Part shown: positions 35,591 through 43,792 of the stretch, piece by piece | How positions within the stretch are numbered: position 1 is the first letter of the stretch | Layout: every line of letters starts with the position of its first letter | Assembly (NCBI RefSeq): GCF_010993965.1 | Contig: NZ_WIXM01000002.1 | Span: forward strand, 62,001 to 126,000 | Direction of reading: 5' to 3' | DNA from: Gracilibacillus sp. YIM 98692 | Lineage (GTDB): Bacteria > Bacillota > Bacilli > Bacillales > Amphibacillaceae | Length of the DNA stretch: 64,000 bases | Notes under the pieces: model-generated | What the model was told of the DNA's origin: nothing | Seen by the model: only the letters and a program-made list of their open reading frames with translations | Databases searched by the model: none | Made by a program: the position numbers and the translations under genes

Positions 35591-35689
35591 ATGTCAACGA
35601 GTGCTATTGTTATGGCAGTAATAGGTGTTGTCATTATTTGGGGCGGGCTAGCTGCTAGTATTATTCATGCCAGTAAATCATCTAAATAA
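35591..35689 (+). CDS. metS: MetS-like small subunit of the Na+-symporter
   Basis: A 32-aa single-pass membrane peptide: MSTSAIVMAVIGVVIIWGG, then LAASIIHASKSSK. Length, the IxWGGL segment and position directly behind an NSS-family symporter gene match the methionine/alanine importer small subunit (MetS) family, which is needed for activity of MetP. SD AAGGAGG is seven bases upstream. A strong terminator follows. It is too short for usual gene callers. Confidence 0.85.
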   Translation: MSTSAIVMAVIGVVIIWGGLAASIIHASKSSK

Positions 35690-35698
35690 AAGGTATAA

Positions 35699-35745
35699 AA
35701 AAGCGGCCTGTATAGAGTGTATTACTCTTACAGGTCGCTTTTTTC
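35699..35745. terminator. Bidirectional terminator, metS/lytH
   Basis: AAGCGGCCTGTA and TACAGGTCGCTT, extended by AGAGT/ACTCT, with A and T tracts on the two sides. The lytH stop codon and the last four codons of lytH (KSDL) lie in the 3' arm. Confidence 0.88.
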
Positions 35746-36684
35746 CCATCTTTTTAAGTAAGGATAGGGATCGAAAGACCATTCTGTGTTTCCATTATCC
35801 TTATACATGCCATAATGGAGATGAGGAGGGAACTTTCCTGATGTTCCTGGTGGCCCATATCCGGTAGAACCTACAGATCCAATAGTTTGTCCTGCTTCTA
35901 CTATGTCCCCAACTTCAATACCTTCCGCAAACCCGTTAAGGTGTGCGTAATAGTGATAACGATTGTGAATATCACGAATACCGATTCGCCATCCACCATA
36001 TTTGTTCCAACCCTTTAGTTCTACCACTCCATATGTGGTCGAACGTACAGGTGTTCCATAACCTGCGAATATATCTGTACCTTCATGAATTCTGCGTCCG
36101 CCAAAACCTCGAGCATCACCCCATGTGTTACGGTAGCTATAATTGTAAGTTTTGGGTACGGGAAAAGCATTTTGCTCAAAGCTGATTTGTTTATATTTTT
36201 GGAACAATTTGGCGTAATTCATAATAGACAAAACAGATAATTCTCTCTGGTAAAAATCCCATAGAGCTTTTTTAATGTCTTGTTCGGATTGACCATATTT
36301 TGTTAATAAAGATCCTATCGTATATAATACGTCGGATTCATTATTGGGGTCTGCAATGCCATCTCCATCACCATCTTTTCCAATTCCATTAAACCATTCC
36401 AAAATTTCAGGGGCTGTAGGTTTATGTTCAGGTAAAAACCCATACCATTTCTTTTCAGGAATTTGTATATGAATATTGTCTTTCTTTTCATCATTTTCAG
36501 TGTGAATATTTGCTTCGTATTGGTTTATGGCAGCATAATAATACCATGGTACAAGAGAAATGGCTTCTGCTTGTTTAAATCGTAAAATTTCTAAAGAGTC
36601 ATTGTCCACATTTTCTTCAGCATGTGCTATAGTAGAGGTAAGCATCATACTAAGTATAAATAATAAAGAAACTCGACATAGCAA
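35728..36684 (-). CDS. lytH: L-Ala-D-Glu endopeptidase LytH (M23 family)
   Basis: A 318-aa secreted peptidase. The signal peptide ends near AHA (residue 22). The C-terminal M23 domain has zinc ligands in HEGTDIFAGYG and the final HLHYG, plus YYAHLNGFAEG. LytH trims stem peptides to single L-alanine in the spore cortex. The start is TTG, eight bases behind AAGGAGGT. It is near-identical in length to B. subtilis LytH and stands at the same point of the yun/yut gene order, convergent with the symporter genes. Confidence 0.9.
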   Translation of the reverse strand: MLCRVSLLFILSMMLTSTIAHAEENVDNDSLEILRFKQAEAISLVPWYYYAAINQYEANIHTENDEKKDNIHIQIPEKKWYGFLPEHKPTAPEILEWFNGIGKDGDGDGIADPNNESDVLYTIGSLLTKYGQSEQDIKKALWDFYQRELSVLSIMNYAKLFQKYKQISFEQNAFPVPKTYNYSYRNTWGDARGFGGRRIHEGTDIFAGYGTPVRSTTYGVVELKGWNKYGGWRIGIRDIHNRYHYYAHLNGFAEGIEVGDIVEAGQTIGSVGSTGYGPPGTSGKFPPHLHYGMYKDNGNTEWSFDPYPYLKRWEKSDL

Positions 36685-36809
36685 AAGATTTTACCTCCTT
36701 GTAAGGTATATAACATCAATCAAGTTTATATTTTGTTATAAAAGGACATTTCATTCTAGTAAGATTTGTCCATTTTGAATCGGGCATTTATTGGGAGTGA
36801 GTCAAAGAA

Positions 36810-37085
36810 ATGTTAGAAGTTCAAGGAAATACATATGAAATCATTAAAGATTTCCGAGAAGGGTTTGATGAAAAAGCTTTTAAAGAACGCTACACAGAGA
36901 TACTAAGCAAGTATGATTTTATTGTAGGTGATTGGGGATATGATCAGTTGCGCTTAAAAGGGTTTTATGATGATCAAAATCCAAAGGCTACTTTTGATAC
37001 TAAAATTAGTACCTGTGAGGATTATTTATATGAATTCTGTAATTTTGGATGCCGTTATTTCATATTAAAGCAGGTGGATCACTAA
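36810..37085 (+). CDS. yutD: YutD family protein (DUF1027)
   Basis: A 91-aa protein with the family core KYDFIVGDWGYDQLRLKGF and EDYLYEFCNFGCRYFIL. The function is not known; it is conserved through Bacilli. The two Cys in CNFGC are conserved and could bind metal, but no such role is shown. It has its own promoter region, divergent from lytH, and ends in a terminator shared with the next, convergent gene. Confidence 0.88.
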   Translation: MLEVQGNTYEIIKDFREGFDEKAFKERYTEILSKYDFIVGDWGYDQLRLKGFYDDQNPKATFDTKISTCEDYLYEFCNFGCRYFILKQVDH

Positions 37086-37113
37086 CACTATCGAAGGATA
37101 GTGTTAGCTTTTT
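37082..37113. terminator. Terminator shared by yutD and the DUF3055 gene
   Basis: CTAACACTATC (37082-37092) and GATAGTGTTAG (37097-37107), then CTTTTT. The stop codon of yutD lies in the 5' arm and that of the opposing gene (37104-37106) in the 3' arm. Confidence 0.88.
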
Positions 37114-37376
37114 AATAATGGAATAACACACCTTCTAAAATCTTCAGCATCCATTTCATTATATTGTAAAGCATGTTCCACTATATTTTCTTCAGAAATT
37201 CTCTCTTTGTCCACTTTTAAGTATTTATTGGTATTCAAATCCACAATAAGTAGGTCAGGTTTTATAGATGGTGTATCAATGATAGCTAAATCAAATAAAT
37301 GAGTATCTCCTTTAAAGCTGACAAACTTTGTCGTCGCTTGCTCATCCGTATTTTTTAAGTAATTTATTTTTGACAT
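37104..37376 (-). CDS. DUF3055 family protein
   Basis: A 90-aa protein. TTKFVSFKGDTHLFDLAIIDT and the C-terminal AEDFRRCVIPLL resemble the DUF3055 family of small Bacillaceae proteins, whose function is unknown. No membrane segment or signal peptide is present. The ATG is preceded by GGAGG. Family assignment rests on pattern memory and is moderately sure. Confidence 0.72.
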   Translation of the reverse strand: MSKINYLKNTDEQATTKFVSFKGDTHLFDLAIIDTPSIKPDLLIVDLNTNKYLKVDKERISEENIVEHALQYNEMDAEDFRRCVIPLLKS

Positions 37377-37479
37377 GGATATCCCTCCTTTTTTTTACTA
37401 ATATTAACAAAAAGTTCTAGTAAAAGAAAGATAACGGTAATGTATGATAAAATGAAAGAAAAATTTAGGGGGCTTCATC

Positions 37480-37917
37480 ATGTATTTTGTCAATATTAAT
37501 AAATTAAATGAAAAATTAAATTATTTGGACCAAAATTTCCCATTATATGAAAGCCAAGCATTCGATTCTGTGATGGAACATTTAGCATTAGAACGTTTAG
37601 TGCATGTCATGATTGAAACCATTCTGGATGTTGGAAACATGCTAATCGATGGATTTGTGATGAGAGATCCAGGGAGTTATGCAGATATTATTGATATTCT
37701 TGTCGATGAAAAAGTCATACCTGAACAGGAACAAAAAGCCTATCAAGATTTAATTGCACTAAGGAAAATGATCGTCAATCAGTATGATCAAGTCGACCAT
37801 AATCGCATTAAAAATAGTTTGGACAAGAACAAGGATATTTATTTAACTTTTAGTCAAAATGTGAAAAGTTTCTTAGAAAATGAAACTGGTGTTGCCAATA
37901 CATTTAGTCATGAATAA
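37480..37917 (+). CDS. yutE: DUF86/HepT-like protein YutE
   Basis: A 145-aa helical protein of the DUF86 (HepT) family: LERLVHVMIETILDVGNMLI and LRKMIVNQYDQVDHNRI. HepT toxins carry the RNase motif R-x4-6-H, as in RNxxxHxY; here the aligned segment is RKMIVNQY, with Asn in place of His. There is no MntA nucleotidyltransferase gene beside it. It is therefore probably a domesticated, non-toxic member, as in other Bacilli where YutE occupies this position. Confidence 0.82.
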   Translation: MYFVNINKLNEKLNYLDQNFPLYESQAFDSVMEHLALERLVHVMIETILDVGNMLIDGFVMRDPGSYADIIDILVDEKVIPEQEQKAYQDLIALRKMIVNQYDQVDHNRIKNSLDKNKDIYLTFSQNVKSFLENETGVANTFSHE

Positions 37918-37967
37918 AAGGTATTGCTTTTATATAACAATCCTTCTTGTTTAATAAACATAAATTG

Positions 37968-38128
37968 CGACGTAACTTTGAAAAGTTCTTTTAAGACGAG
38001 TGCTATGATACCACTCCGGAAATATACTTCGCTTTTCCGCAGCGGGGTTCAGCACTTATATTGTTAATATACCTCAATTAGTTTATGTCGCAGTTTGGTT
38101 CAACTGTGTATTAAAACAACAAAGGTTA
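37968..38128. repeat. Repeat family III copy with extended flanks
   Basis: The core CTCCGGAAATATACTTCGCT is the inverse of the family III end CGGAAAGCGAAGTATATTTC found near 57.0 kb. The flanks GACGTAACTTTGAAAAGTT and TATGTCGCAGTTTGGTTCAA also recur around the 56.6-57.1 kb copy. TTGCGAC near the left and GTCGCA near the right are complementary. It fills most of the 342-bp gap between yutE and moaA. Confidence 0.65.
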
Positions 38129-38145
38129 CGAACAGAAAGTAAGTA

Positions 38146-38172
38146 AAAAGACAGATATTTTCTGTCTTTTGT
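38146..38172 (+). terminator. Terminator upstream of moaA
   Basis: AAAAGACAGA and TCTGTCTTTT with a five-base loop and T tail. It probably ends transcripts coming from yutE or from the repeat. Confidence 0.75.
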
Positions 38173-38192
38173 TATATTTTCTAACAATGTTT

Positions 38193-38221
38193 TTGACCAC
38201 TCGTTAGGATTGATTTAAAAT
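38193..38221 (+). promoter_or_regulatory. Sigma-A promoter of the moa/moe/mob cluster
   Basis: TTGACC (38193-38198), 17-bp spacer, TAAAAT (38216-38221). It is 39 bp before the moaA start codon. No molybdenum cofactor riboswitch was recognised in the short leader. Confidence 0.75.
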
Positions 38222-38259
38222 AACTTAAATGATCAGTATAAGAATAGGAGCGGATAAAT

Positions 38260-39276
38260 ATGCAACAACCGGTCATGAAGGACAAATTTGGACGTCGTTT
38301 ACAGGATTTACGAATATCCGTGACGGATCGTTGCAATTTTCGCTGTCGTTATTGTATGCCACGTGAAATCTTTGGAAAGGATTTTGCGTTTTTACCTAAA
38401 GATCATTTGTTAAGCTTCGAAGAAATTGAAAGGTTAGCAAAAGTGTTTCTTCAAATAGGAATAAAAAAAATTCGCATAACTGGTGGAGAACCTTTATTAA
38501 GAAGAGAATTAACCGCATTGATTGAGCGTCTTGCCAACCTCGATGGTTTAGAAGATATCGGATTAACTACTAACGGCGTGTTATTAGGCAAGGAAGCAAA
38601 AAGATTGAAGCAAGCAGGCTTAAAGCGCGTCAATGTTAGTTTGGACGCATTAGATGATGAAACGTTCATGGCAATTAATGACAGTGCAATGCGTACAAAG
38701 CCAGTGGTTGATAGTATTAAACAGGCAAAAGAAGCGGGGTTAGAAGTGAAAGTCAATATGGTCGTTAAAAAGGGAATGAATGACCATGAAGTGTTACCTA
38801 TGGCAAATTTTTTCAAAGATTTAGGTGTGACACTGCGGTTTATTGAATTTATGGATGTTGGTCAATCCAATGGATGGGATTTCAAGCATGTGGTAACAAA
38901 AAAAGAAATGTTTGAAAAAATCTCCCATGTTCATGAGCTGGAGCCAGTGGATCCGGCATATATTGGTGAAGTGGCTAAACGTTATCGTTATAAAGGTACA
39001 AATACGGAAGTAGGCTTTATTACATCAGTTTCTGAATCGTTTTGCTCTACTTGTACAAGAGCTCGGATTGCTGCTGATGGACACTTTTTTACTTGCTTGT
39101 TTGCAAGTGAAGGACTAAATCTCAAAGATATCTTACGTAATGGAGCAACGGACAAAGAGTTGTATCAAACCATTGCTAATTGTTGGAGAAAACGTGATGA
39201 TCGTTATTCTGATGAAAGAACAGAAGAAACGGTGAAAAATCGTCAAAAAATTGAAATGTCATATATTGGTGGTTGA
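38260..39276 (+). CDS. moaA: GTP 3',8-cyclase MoaA
   Basis: A 338-aa radical SAM enzyme. The N-terminal cluster is C25-x3-C29-x2-C32 ([10 protein letters not shown]), the glycine-rich SAM site is RITGGEPLL, the C-terminal cluster is in [19 protein letters not shown], and the protein ends in Gly-Gly, which is needed in the active site. It makes the first step from GTP to the pterin of molybdenum cofactor. The stop TGA is also the first bases of the following family I repeat. Confidence 0.96.
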   Translation: MQQPVMKDKFGRRLQDLRISVTDRCNFRCRYCMPREIFGKDFAFLPKDHLLSFEEIERLAKVFLQIGIKKIRITGGEPLLRRELTALIERLANLDGLEDIGLTTNGVLLGKEAKRLKQAGLKRVNVSLDALDDETFMAINDSAMRTKPVVDSIKQAKEAGLEVKVNMVVKKGMNDHEVLPMANFFKDLGVTLRFIEFMDVGQSNGWDFKHVVTKKEMFEKISHVHELEPVDPAYIGEVAKRYRYKGTNTEVGFITSVSESFCSTCTRARIAADGHFFTCLFASEGLNLKDILRNGATDKELYQTIANCWRKRDDRYSDERTEETVKNRQKIEMSYIGG

Positions 39277-39427
39277 TAAAGAGAGACTTCCATCATTGAG
39301 GGGTTCATCCCCTTCTTGATGAGTTAGCAAAACTTATCAGGGTGCCAGCGTCCATTACCCCCACTTTTACTTCTTTCCTCATTCTAAGTCTTTGGGGTTC
39401 TTACGGACGATTTTTCACCGTGATAAA
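39275..39427 (-). repeat. Repeat family I, long form (153 bp)
   Basis: Starts GATAAAGAGAGACTTCC, overlapping the moaA stop, and ends TTTCACCGTGATAAA, 25 bp before the moeB start. The long-range complementary pair CAGCGTCC and GGACGA is present. It is inserted in the middle of the molybdenum cofactor operon. Confidence 0.92.
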
Positions 39428-39452
39428 GTTATCGAAGGTAAGGAAGGTAATC

Positions 39453-40466
39453 ATGGAACATGTAGATCGTTTTCATCGGCAAATGTTATTTCAGCCTATA
39501 GGAGAGGAAGGACAACAGCAATTAGGGAGGAAACACGTTGTAGTTGTTGGTTGTGGAGCATTAGGATCGTCTATAAGTGAAATGTTAGTTAGAGCTGGAA
39601 TTGGAAAATTAACGATAATAGATAGAGACTATGTGGAATGGACGAATTTGCAACGGCAGCATTTATTTGTAGAAGCGGATGCAGAAAAAGTGCGCCCAAA
39701 AGCGATAGCAGCAAAAGAAAGATTACAGGAAATAAACCAGCAAGTAGAAATTGAAGCTATAGTTATTGATGCCAATCCGGACACCTTACCACCATTTGTT
39801 AAACAATGTGATCTACTAATAGATGCTACGGATAATTTTGATACACGGTTTGTTATCAATGATTTTGCGCATAAATACCAAGTCCCTTGGATTTTTGGTG
39901 CATGTGTGGGGAGTTCTGGAATGACCTTTACGATTATCCCGAAGAAAACGCCTTGTTTAGACTGTTTATTAAAAGTAACGCCAATGTTTGGTGCCACTTG
40001 TGATTCAGTCGGTGTTATCGGGCCAGCTGTACAAATGGTGGTGTCACATCAAGTGACAGAGGGTCTAAAACTTTTAGTAAAGGCAGATCAATATGTCCGT
40101 TCAAAGCTAGTTTTGTTTGATTTATGGAAAAACCATTATCAAATGATTGACGTGTCTAAAGCAAAAAATGGACAATGTTCAACTTGTGGACACCATCCGT
40201 CTTATCCAACCCTACAGTATAAAAATCAGCCTAAAACAGAAGTGTTATGTGGTCGAGATACGGTTCAAATAAGAGGAAAGAAATATGATCTAGCTATATT
40301 AGCTAAACGACTAAAAGATTTTGGTCATGTTCATCAAAATCCATTTTTAGTATCGGTTTATGTGGATTCTTGCAGACTTGTTTTTTTTCAAGATGGAAGA
40401 ACCTTTGTTCATGGGACAAATTCAATCGAGGAAGCTAAAAGTATCTATTATCAAATTGTAGGTTAG
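39453..40466 (+). CDS. moeB: Molybdopterin-synthase adenylyltransferase MoeB (ThiF family)
   Basis: A 337-aa E1-like enzyme. The ATP-binding loop is VVVGCGALGSSI, and the zinc Cys pairs are CLDCLL and CSTCG. It adenylates the C-terminal glycine of MoaD. A C-terminal extension of about 90 residues (CGRDTVQIRGKKYD) is usual for Bacillus MoeB/ThiF. ATG 39453 follows AGGAAGG; the 37 codons upstream are translation of the repeat. Use for thiamine (ThiS) is possible, but the setting argues for MoaD. Confidence 0.92.
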   Translation: MEHVDRFHRQMLFQPIGEEGQQQLGRKHVVVVGCGALGSSISEMLVRAGIGKLTIIDRDYVEWTNLQRQHLFVEADAEKVRPKAIAAKERLQEINQQVEIEAIVIDANPDTLPPFVKQCDLLIDATDNFDTRFVINDFAHKYQVPWIFGACVGSSGMTFTIIPKKTPCLDCLLKVTPMFGATCDSVGVIGPAVQMVVSHQVTEGLKLLVKADQYVRSKLVLFDLWKNHYQMIDVSKAKNGQCSTCGHHPSYPTLQYKNQPKTEVLCGRDTVQIRGKKYDLAILAKRLKDFGHVHQNPFLVSVYVDSCRLVFFQDGRTFVHGTNSIEEAKSIYYQIVG

Positions 40467-40478
40467 GAGCGTAGACTT

Positions 40479-41729
40479 ATGTTAAATGAGCGAATACCTA
40501 TTCCGGTAGAAGAAGCAATAACCCGGGTAATGCATGAAGCGAAGCTAGGAGACATGGAATATGTCCAAATAGAAGAAGTCTATCAAAGAGTATTAGCGTC
40601 TAACATCGTAGCGGATCATGATGTACCATCTTTTGATCGGTCTCCGTATGATGGGTTCGCTATTATCGCTAAGGATACAGGATCAGCTTCTGCTCAGAGG
40701 CCTATTACGTTAGAAGTAGTTGGTCATATTGGTGCAGGTTCCGTTTACAATCAACCTCTTCAGAAAGGGCAAGCGGTTAGAATTATGACTGGTGCACAGA
40801 TACCTGATGGTGCAGATGCTGTGATCATGTTAGAACATACGGAAACTGTTACAGATTCTGATAAGACATTTGTTAACATTCAACAACAGATGAAGCATCA
40901 TCAAAATATTTCTTTCCAAGGAGAAGATGTGCAAAAAGGTGAGACGATTGTGGAGAGAGGTACTTTGATTAATCCTGGTATTGCAGCCTTGTTAGCTACA
41001 TTTGGATATAAAAAAGTTCCAGTAACTAGAAAGCCTGTAGTAGGTGTTATCGCGACTGGAAGTGAGTTGTTAGAGGTTGATCAACCCTTACAAAAAGGGA
41101 AGATACGTAACAGTAATACTTATATGTTAATGGCACAAATTGAGCGTGCTGGAGCCAAACCTAAATATTTTGGCCAAGCCAGTGACCAGTTAGATGTCTG
41201 TATAAATCAGATGAAAAAAGCAATAGATGAAGTCGATTCTTTAATTACTACAGGTGGTGTGTCTGTAGGGGATTACGATTTATTACCTGAGATATATGAA
41301 CACTTTGATGCAAAGGTTTTATTTAACAAAGTGGCCATGAGACCAGGAAGCGTAACAACAGTTGCAAAGTGTCAGGATACATTATTATTTGGTTTGTCCG
41401 GAAATCCGTCTGCTTGTTATGTCGGTTTTGAATTATTTACGAAACCATTGATACAAGCTTTTTTACAACAAAAAAGTGTTGGATTATCTCGTAAACAAGC
41501 TACTCTTGATGTTGATTTTTCAAAAGCAAACCCATTTGATCGATTTATTAGAGGACATGCGGAAATACGTGATGGTATGTTAGTTGCCTACCCTGCTGGC
41601 AAAGATAAATCTAATATGGTTCATTCTTTAGCAGATGCTAATGTGCTAATCCGTTTACCTGGAGGTACAGAAGGATTCCAAAAAGGCGATAGTGTTGAAG
41701 TATGGTTGCTAGAAAATGATACGATGTAA
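40479..41729 (+). CDS. moeA: Molybdopterin molybdotransferase MoeA
   Basis: A 416-aa enzyme with all four MoeA domains: DVPSFDRSPYDGFAI, IMTGAQIPDGADAVIMLEHT, the central MPT-binding domain with ATGSELL and TTGGVSVGDYD, and LSGNPSACYVGFELF. It inserts molybdate into adenylated molybdopterin. It is 12 bp downstream of moeB and 15 bp upstream of moaE. Confidence 0.95.
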   Translation: MLNERIPIPVEEAITRVMHEAKLGDMEYVQIEEVYQRVLASNIVADHDVPSFDRSPYDGFAIIAKDTGSASAQRPITLEVVGHIGAGSVYNQPLQKGQAVRIMTGAQIPDGADAVIMLEHTETVTDSDKTFVNIQQQMKHHQNISFQGEDVQKGETIVERGTLINPGIAALLATFGYKKVPVTRKPVVGVIATGSELLEVDQPLQKGKIRNSNTYMLMAQIERAGAKPKYFGQASDQLDVCINQMKKAIDEVDSLITTGGVSVGDYDLLPEIYEHFDAKVLFNKVAMRPGSVTTVAKCQDTLLFGLSGNPSACYVGFELFTKPLIQAFLQQKSVGLSRKQATLDVDFSKANPFDRFIRGHAEIRDGMLVAYPAGKDKSNMVHSLADANVLIRLPGGTEGFQKGDSVEVWLLENDTM

Positions 41730-41744
41730 TGAAGGAGAATGGTA

Positions 41745-42221
41745 GTGACGAAGAAGTTATTTGAAATTGTAGAAAACCCAATAACTGTAGGTCCACTTAT
41801 AGATAAAGTTATGAGGAGAGAAGCAGGCGCCATTACTACTTTTATCGGCACGGTAAGAGAAATAACCAATGGCAAACGAACCATCAATTTAGAATACCAA
41901 GCATATAAACCGATGGCTGAAAAAATGTTAAAGCAAATTGGTGACGAAATTACAGAAAAATGGCCAAGCACTTATGTTGCAATCACTCATCGTGTTGGAA
42001 AATTAGATATTTCAGATATCGCAGTGATTATTGCTGTGTCTTCTCCTCATCGGAAGCCTGCGTATGAAGCTAATGAGTATGCCATTGAACGAATTAAACA
42101 AATTGTACCGATTTGGAAGAAAGAACAATGGGAAGATGGCAAGGCATGGATTGGAGATCAACTTGAGAATATACCTTATCCGAAAGGAAAGCCAGACATA
42201 AAGGGGGATGACCATGATTGA
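41745..42221 (+). CDS. moaE: Molybdopterin synthase catalytic subunit MoaE
   Basis: A 158-aa subunit. Landmarks: GAITTFIGTVRE, YQAYKPMAEKML, HRVGKLDISD, VSSPHRKPAYEAN and the lysine-containing PIWKKEQWEDG active site. It converts precursor Z to molybdopterin using sulfur from MoaD. GTG 41745 is preferred since AAGGAG (41732-41737) is only one base from ATG 41739. The 3' end overlaps moaD. Confidence 0.94.
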   Translation: MTKKLFEIVENPITVGPLIDKVMRREAGAITTFIGTVREITNGKRTINLEYQAYKPMAEKMLKQIGDEITEKWPSTYVAITHRVGKLDISDIAVIIAVSSPHRKPAYEANEYAIERIKQIVPIWKKEQWEDGKAWIGDQLENIPYPKGKPDIKGDDHD

Positions 42222-42447
42222 GGTTTTACTGTTTGCTCAATTACAAGAGGATGCAGGCACCGATCGTTTAACATTAAATATAGAAAAACTTTCTGTAAAA
42301 CAACTGAGGAAAAAGTTAATGGAAACTTATAATCTCCAGCAAGTAAAAGAATCGATGGTAGCCGTCAATGAAGTTTATGCTCTTGATAAAGAATGGATCC
42401 AATCAGGAGATACTGTGGCCATTATTCCACCTGTTAGTGGTGGTTAA
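42214..42447 (+). CDS. moaD: Molybdopterin synthase sulfur carrier MoaD
   Basis: A 77-aa ubiquitin-fold protein ending in VSGG; the terminal Gly is adenylated by MoeB and then carries the thiocarboxylate. VNEVYALDKEWIQSGDTVAIIPP is typical. ATG 42214 follows AAGGGGG at a normal distance. It overlaps the moaE end by eight bases, giving coupled translation of the two synthase subunits. Confidence 0.94.
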   Translation: MIEVLLFAQLQEDAGTDRLTLNIEKLSVKQLRKKLMETYNLQQVKESMVAVNEVYALDKEWIQSGDTVAIIPPVSGG

Positions 42448-42462
42448 GAAATTTTACTTTTT

Positions 42463-42513
42463 TGACTGTGAACAATTGTCCGTAAGATCCCACTGATGGA
42501 AGTTCCTCTTTAT
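42463..42513 (+). repeat. Repeat family I, short form
   Basis: GACTGTGAACAATTGTCCG, then ATCCCACTGATGGAAG and CTCTTTAT. It is a second family I copy within the molybdenum cofactor gene cluster, 22 bp before mobB. Confidence 0.88.
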
Positions 42514-42535
42514 CTTATTAGTGAAGGCGTGAATC

Positions 42536-43048
42536 ATGATGTATGTTATTCAAGTCGTTGGTTATAAAAATAGTGGAAAAACGACACTTGTATCAAAATG
42601 GATTAAATACTTGCAAGCAAAGGGTCTCTCAACAAGTACTATAAAGCATCACGGTCATGGAGGGAAACCTGATACAATAAAGACCAAAGATACTGAAAAA
42701 CATATGGAAGCAGGTGCAGGTCTTACATCTGTATTAGGGGAGAAGGAAGTCTTTTTAAACGCTCGTTTAGACCAGTTGCCTGTTGAAAATATATTAGACA
42801 TATATTACTATCTTTCAATTGATGTCGTGTTCATTGAAGGATTTAAATCCTACCCATTTCCTAAAGTTGTGATGTTACGAGATGAAAATGATTTTGGCCT
42901 TTTAAATACATTAGAAAATATACAAGCAGTTTATACGATGAGCAAATTTTGTCAGTCATATGATGATGTATTTGTTACCCAATGCAAAATGGAGTTGATA
43001 ACAGAAATTTCTGATCGTTTAGATTTCTTTCAGGATCAAAGGAATTAA
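42536..43048 (+). CDS. mobB: Molybdopterin-guanine dinucleotide biosynthesis adaptor MobB
   Basis: A 170-aa P-loop protein with Walker A GYKNSGKTTL and the following STIKHHGHGG and VVFIEGFKSYPFPKVV segments. MobB assists MobA in attaching GMP to molybdopterin or in handing over the cofactor. It is followed by mobA after 17 bp. A second ATG at 42539 is equally possible as start. Confidence 0.93.
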   Translation: MMYVIQVVGYKNSGKTTLVSKWIKYLQAKGLSTSTIKHHGHGGKPDTIKTKDTEKHMEAGAGLTSVLGEKEVFLNARLDQLPVENILDIYYYLSIDVVFIEGFKSYPFPKVVMLRDENDFGLLNTLENIQAVYTMSKFCQSYDDVFVTQCKMELITEISDRLDFFQDQRN

Positions 43049-43065
43049 AAAGGTGGGGTGTACGG

Positions 43066-43647
43066 ATGACAAAGGAACATATTGGAATTATTTTAGCTGG
43101 AGGCCAATCTCGTCGCTTCGGTTGCCCTAAAGTTTTTGCTGGTTACAAGAATCAACCTTTCTATCAACATGCCATTCAAACATTAACCCCTTTTTCAATT
43201 GATATATATATGATTATTCAAAATAAATGGCGGGATGACTTAAAAAATAGCTCTGTAAGCTTATTAGAGGACACACCAAAGTTTGCTGGAGATGGTCCGC
43301 TTGCCGGTATCTATTCGGCTATGGAAGTAACAAATGCTACGTGGTATATGGTTATACCAATTGATACGCCTTTGATTCGTCCTGTCATTTTTGAAAAGCT
43401 AATGGAAAAAAGGGATGAAAAAAGGCAGGCAGTGATTCCTTTTGTTGATGGAAGAAAGCAGCCGCTAATAGCTATTTATCATCATGACACTAAACCAATC
43501 ATCAAAGAGCAGTTACAAAAAGGTGATCGGTCCATGAAAGGGTTACTTGATCGAATATCTGTGCAATATGTTCCATTCTCAGACAGCGATAAACATGTAT
43601 TTATAAATATTAATAGCAAGGAAGATTATCAAAAACTTCCCATGTAA
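43066..43647 (+). CDS. mobA: Molybdenum cofactor guanylyltransferase MobA
   Basis: A 193-aa nucleotidyltransferase with the loop IILAGGQSRRFGCPKVFAGY and the metal-binding PIDTPLIRP. It converts Mo-molybdopterin to the guanine dinucleotide form used by the DMSO reductase family. In LAGGQSRRFG the usual final Met before Gly is Phe, a common variation. It is the last gene of the cluster. moaC and moaB are not in this window. Confidence 0.94.
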   Translation: MTKEHIGIILAGGQSRRFGCPKVFAGYKNQPFYQHAIQTLTPFSIDIYMIIQNKWRDDLKNSSVSLLEDTPKFAGDGPLAGIYSAMEVTNATWYMVIPIDTPLIRPVIFEKLMEKRDEKRQAVIPFVDGRKQPLIAIYHHDTKPIIKEQLQKGDRSMKGLLDRISVQYVPFSDSDKHVFININSKEDYQKLPM

Positions 43648-43650
43648 AAA

Positions 43651-43679
43651 AGCCTTGACATTACTCGTCAAGGCTTTTT
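43651..43679 (+). terminator. Terminator of the molybdenum cofactor cluster
   Basis: AGCCTTGAC (43651-43659) and GTCAAGGCT (43667-43675) with five Ts. Downstream (43680-43745) is a degenerate GC-richer block resembling the edge of family III. Confidence 0.9.
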
Positions 43680-43792
43680 ACGAACCAGCCAGGGAAATAC
43701 AACAAGAATCATGCGGAGAGTGAGTATATTTCCTCAGCGTCGGTTTAGCTCTTAAGTTATATAAAGTTCAGGTTAGTAATATTTAAATGATA

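Noticed and set aside
39342-39452. N-terminal extension of moeB
   Set aside because: The 37 codons lie in the family I repeat and leader; AGGAAGG and the conserved N-terminus select ATG 39453.
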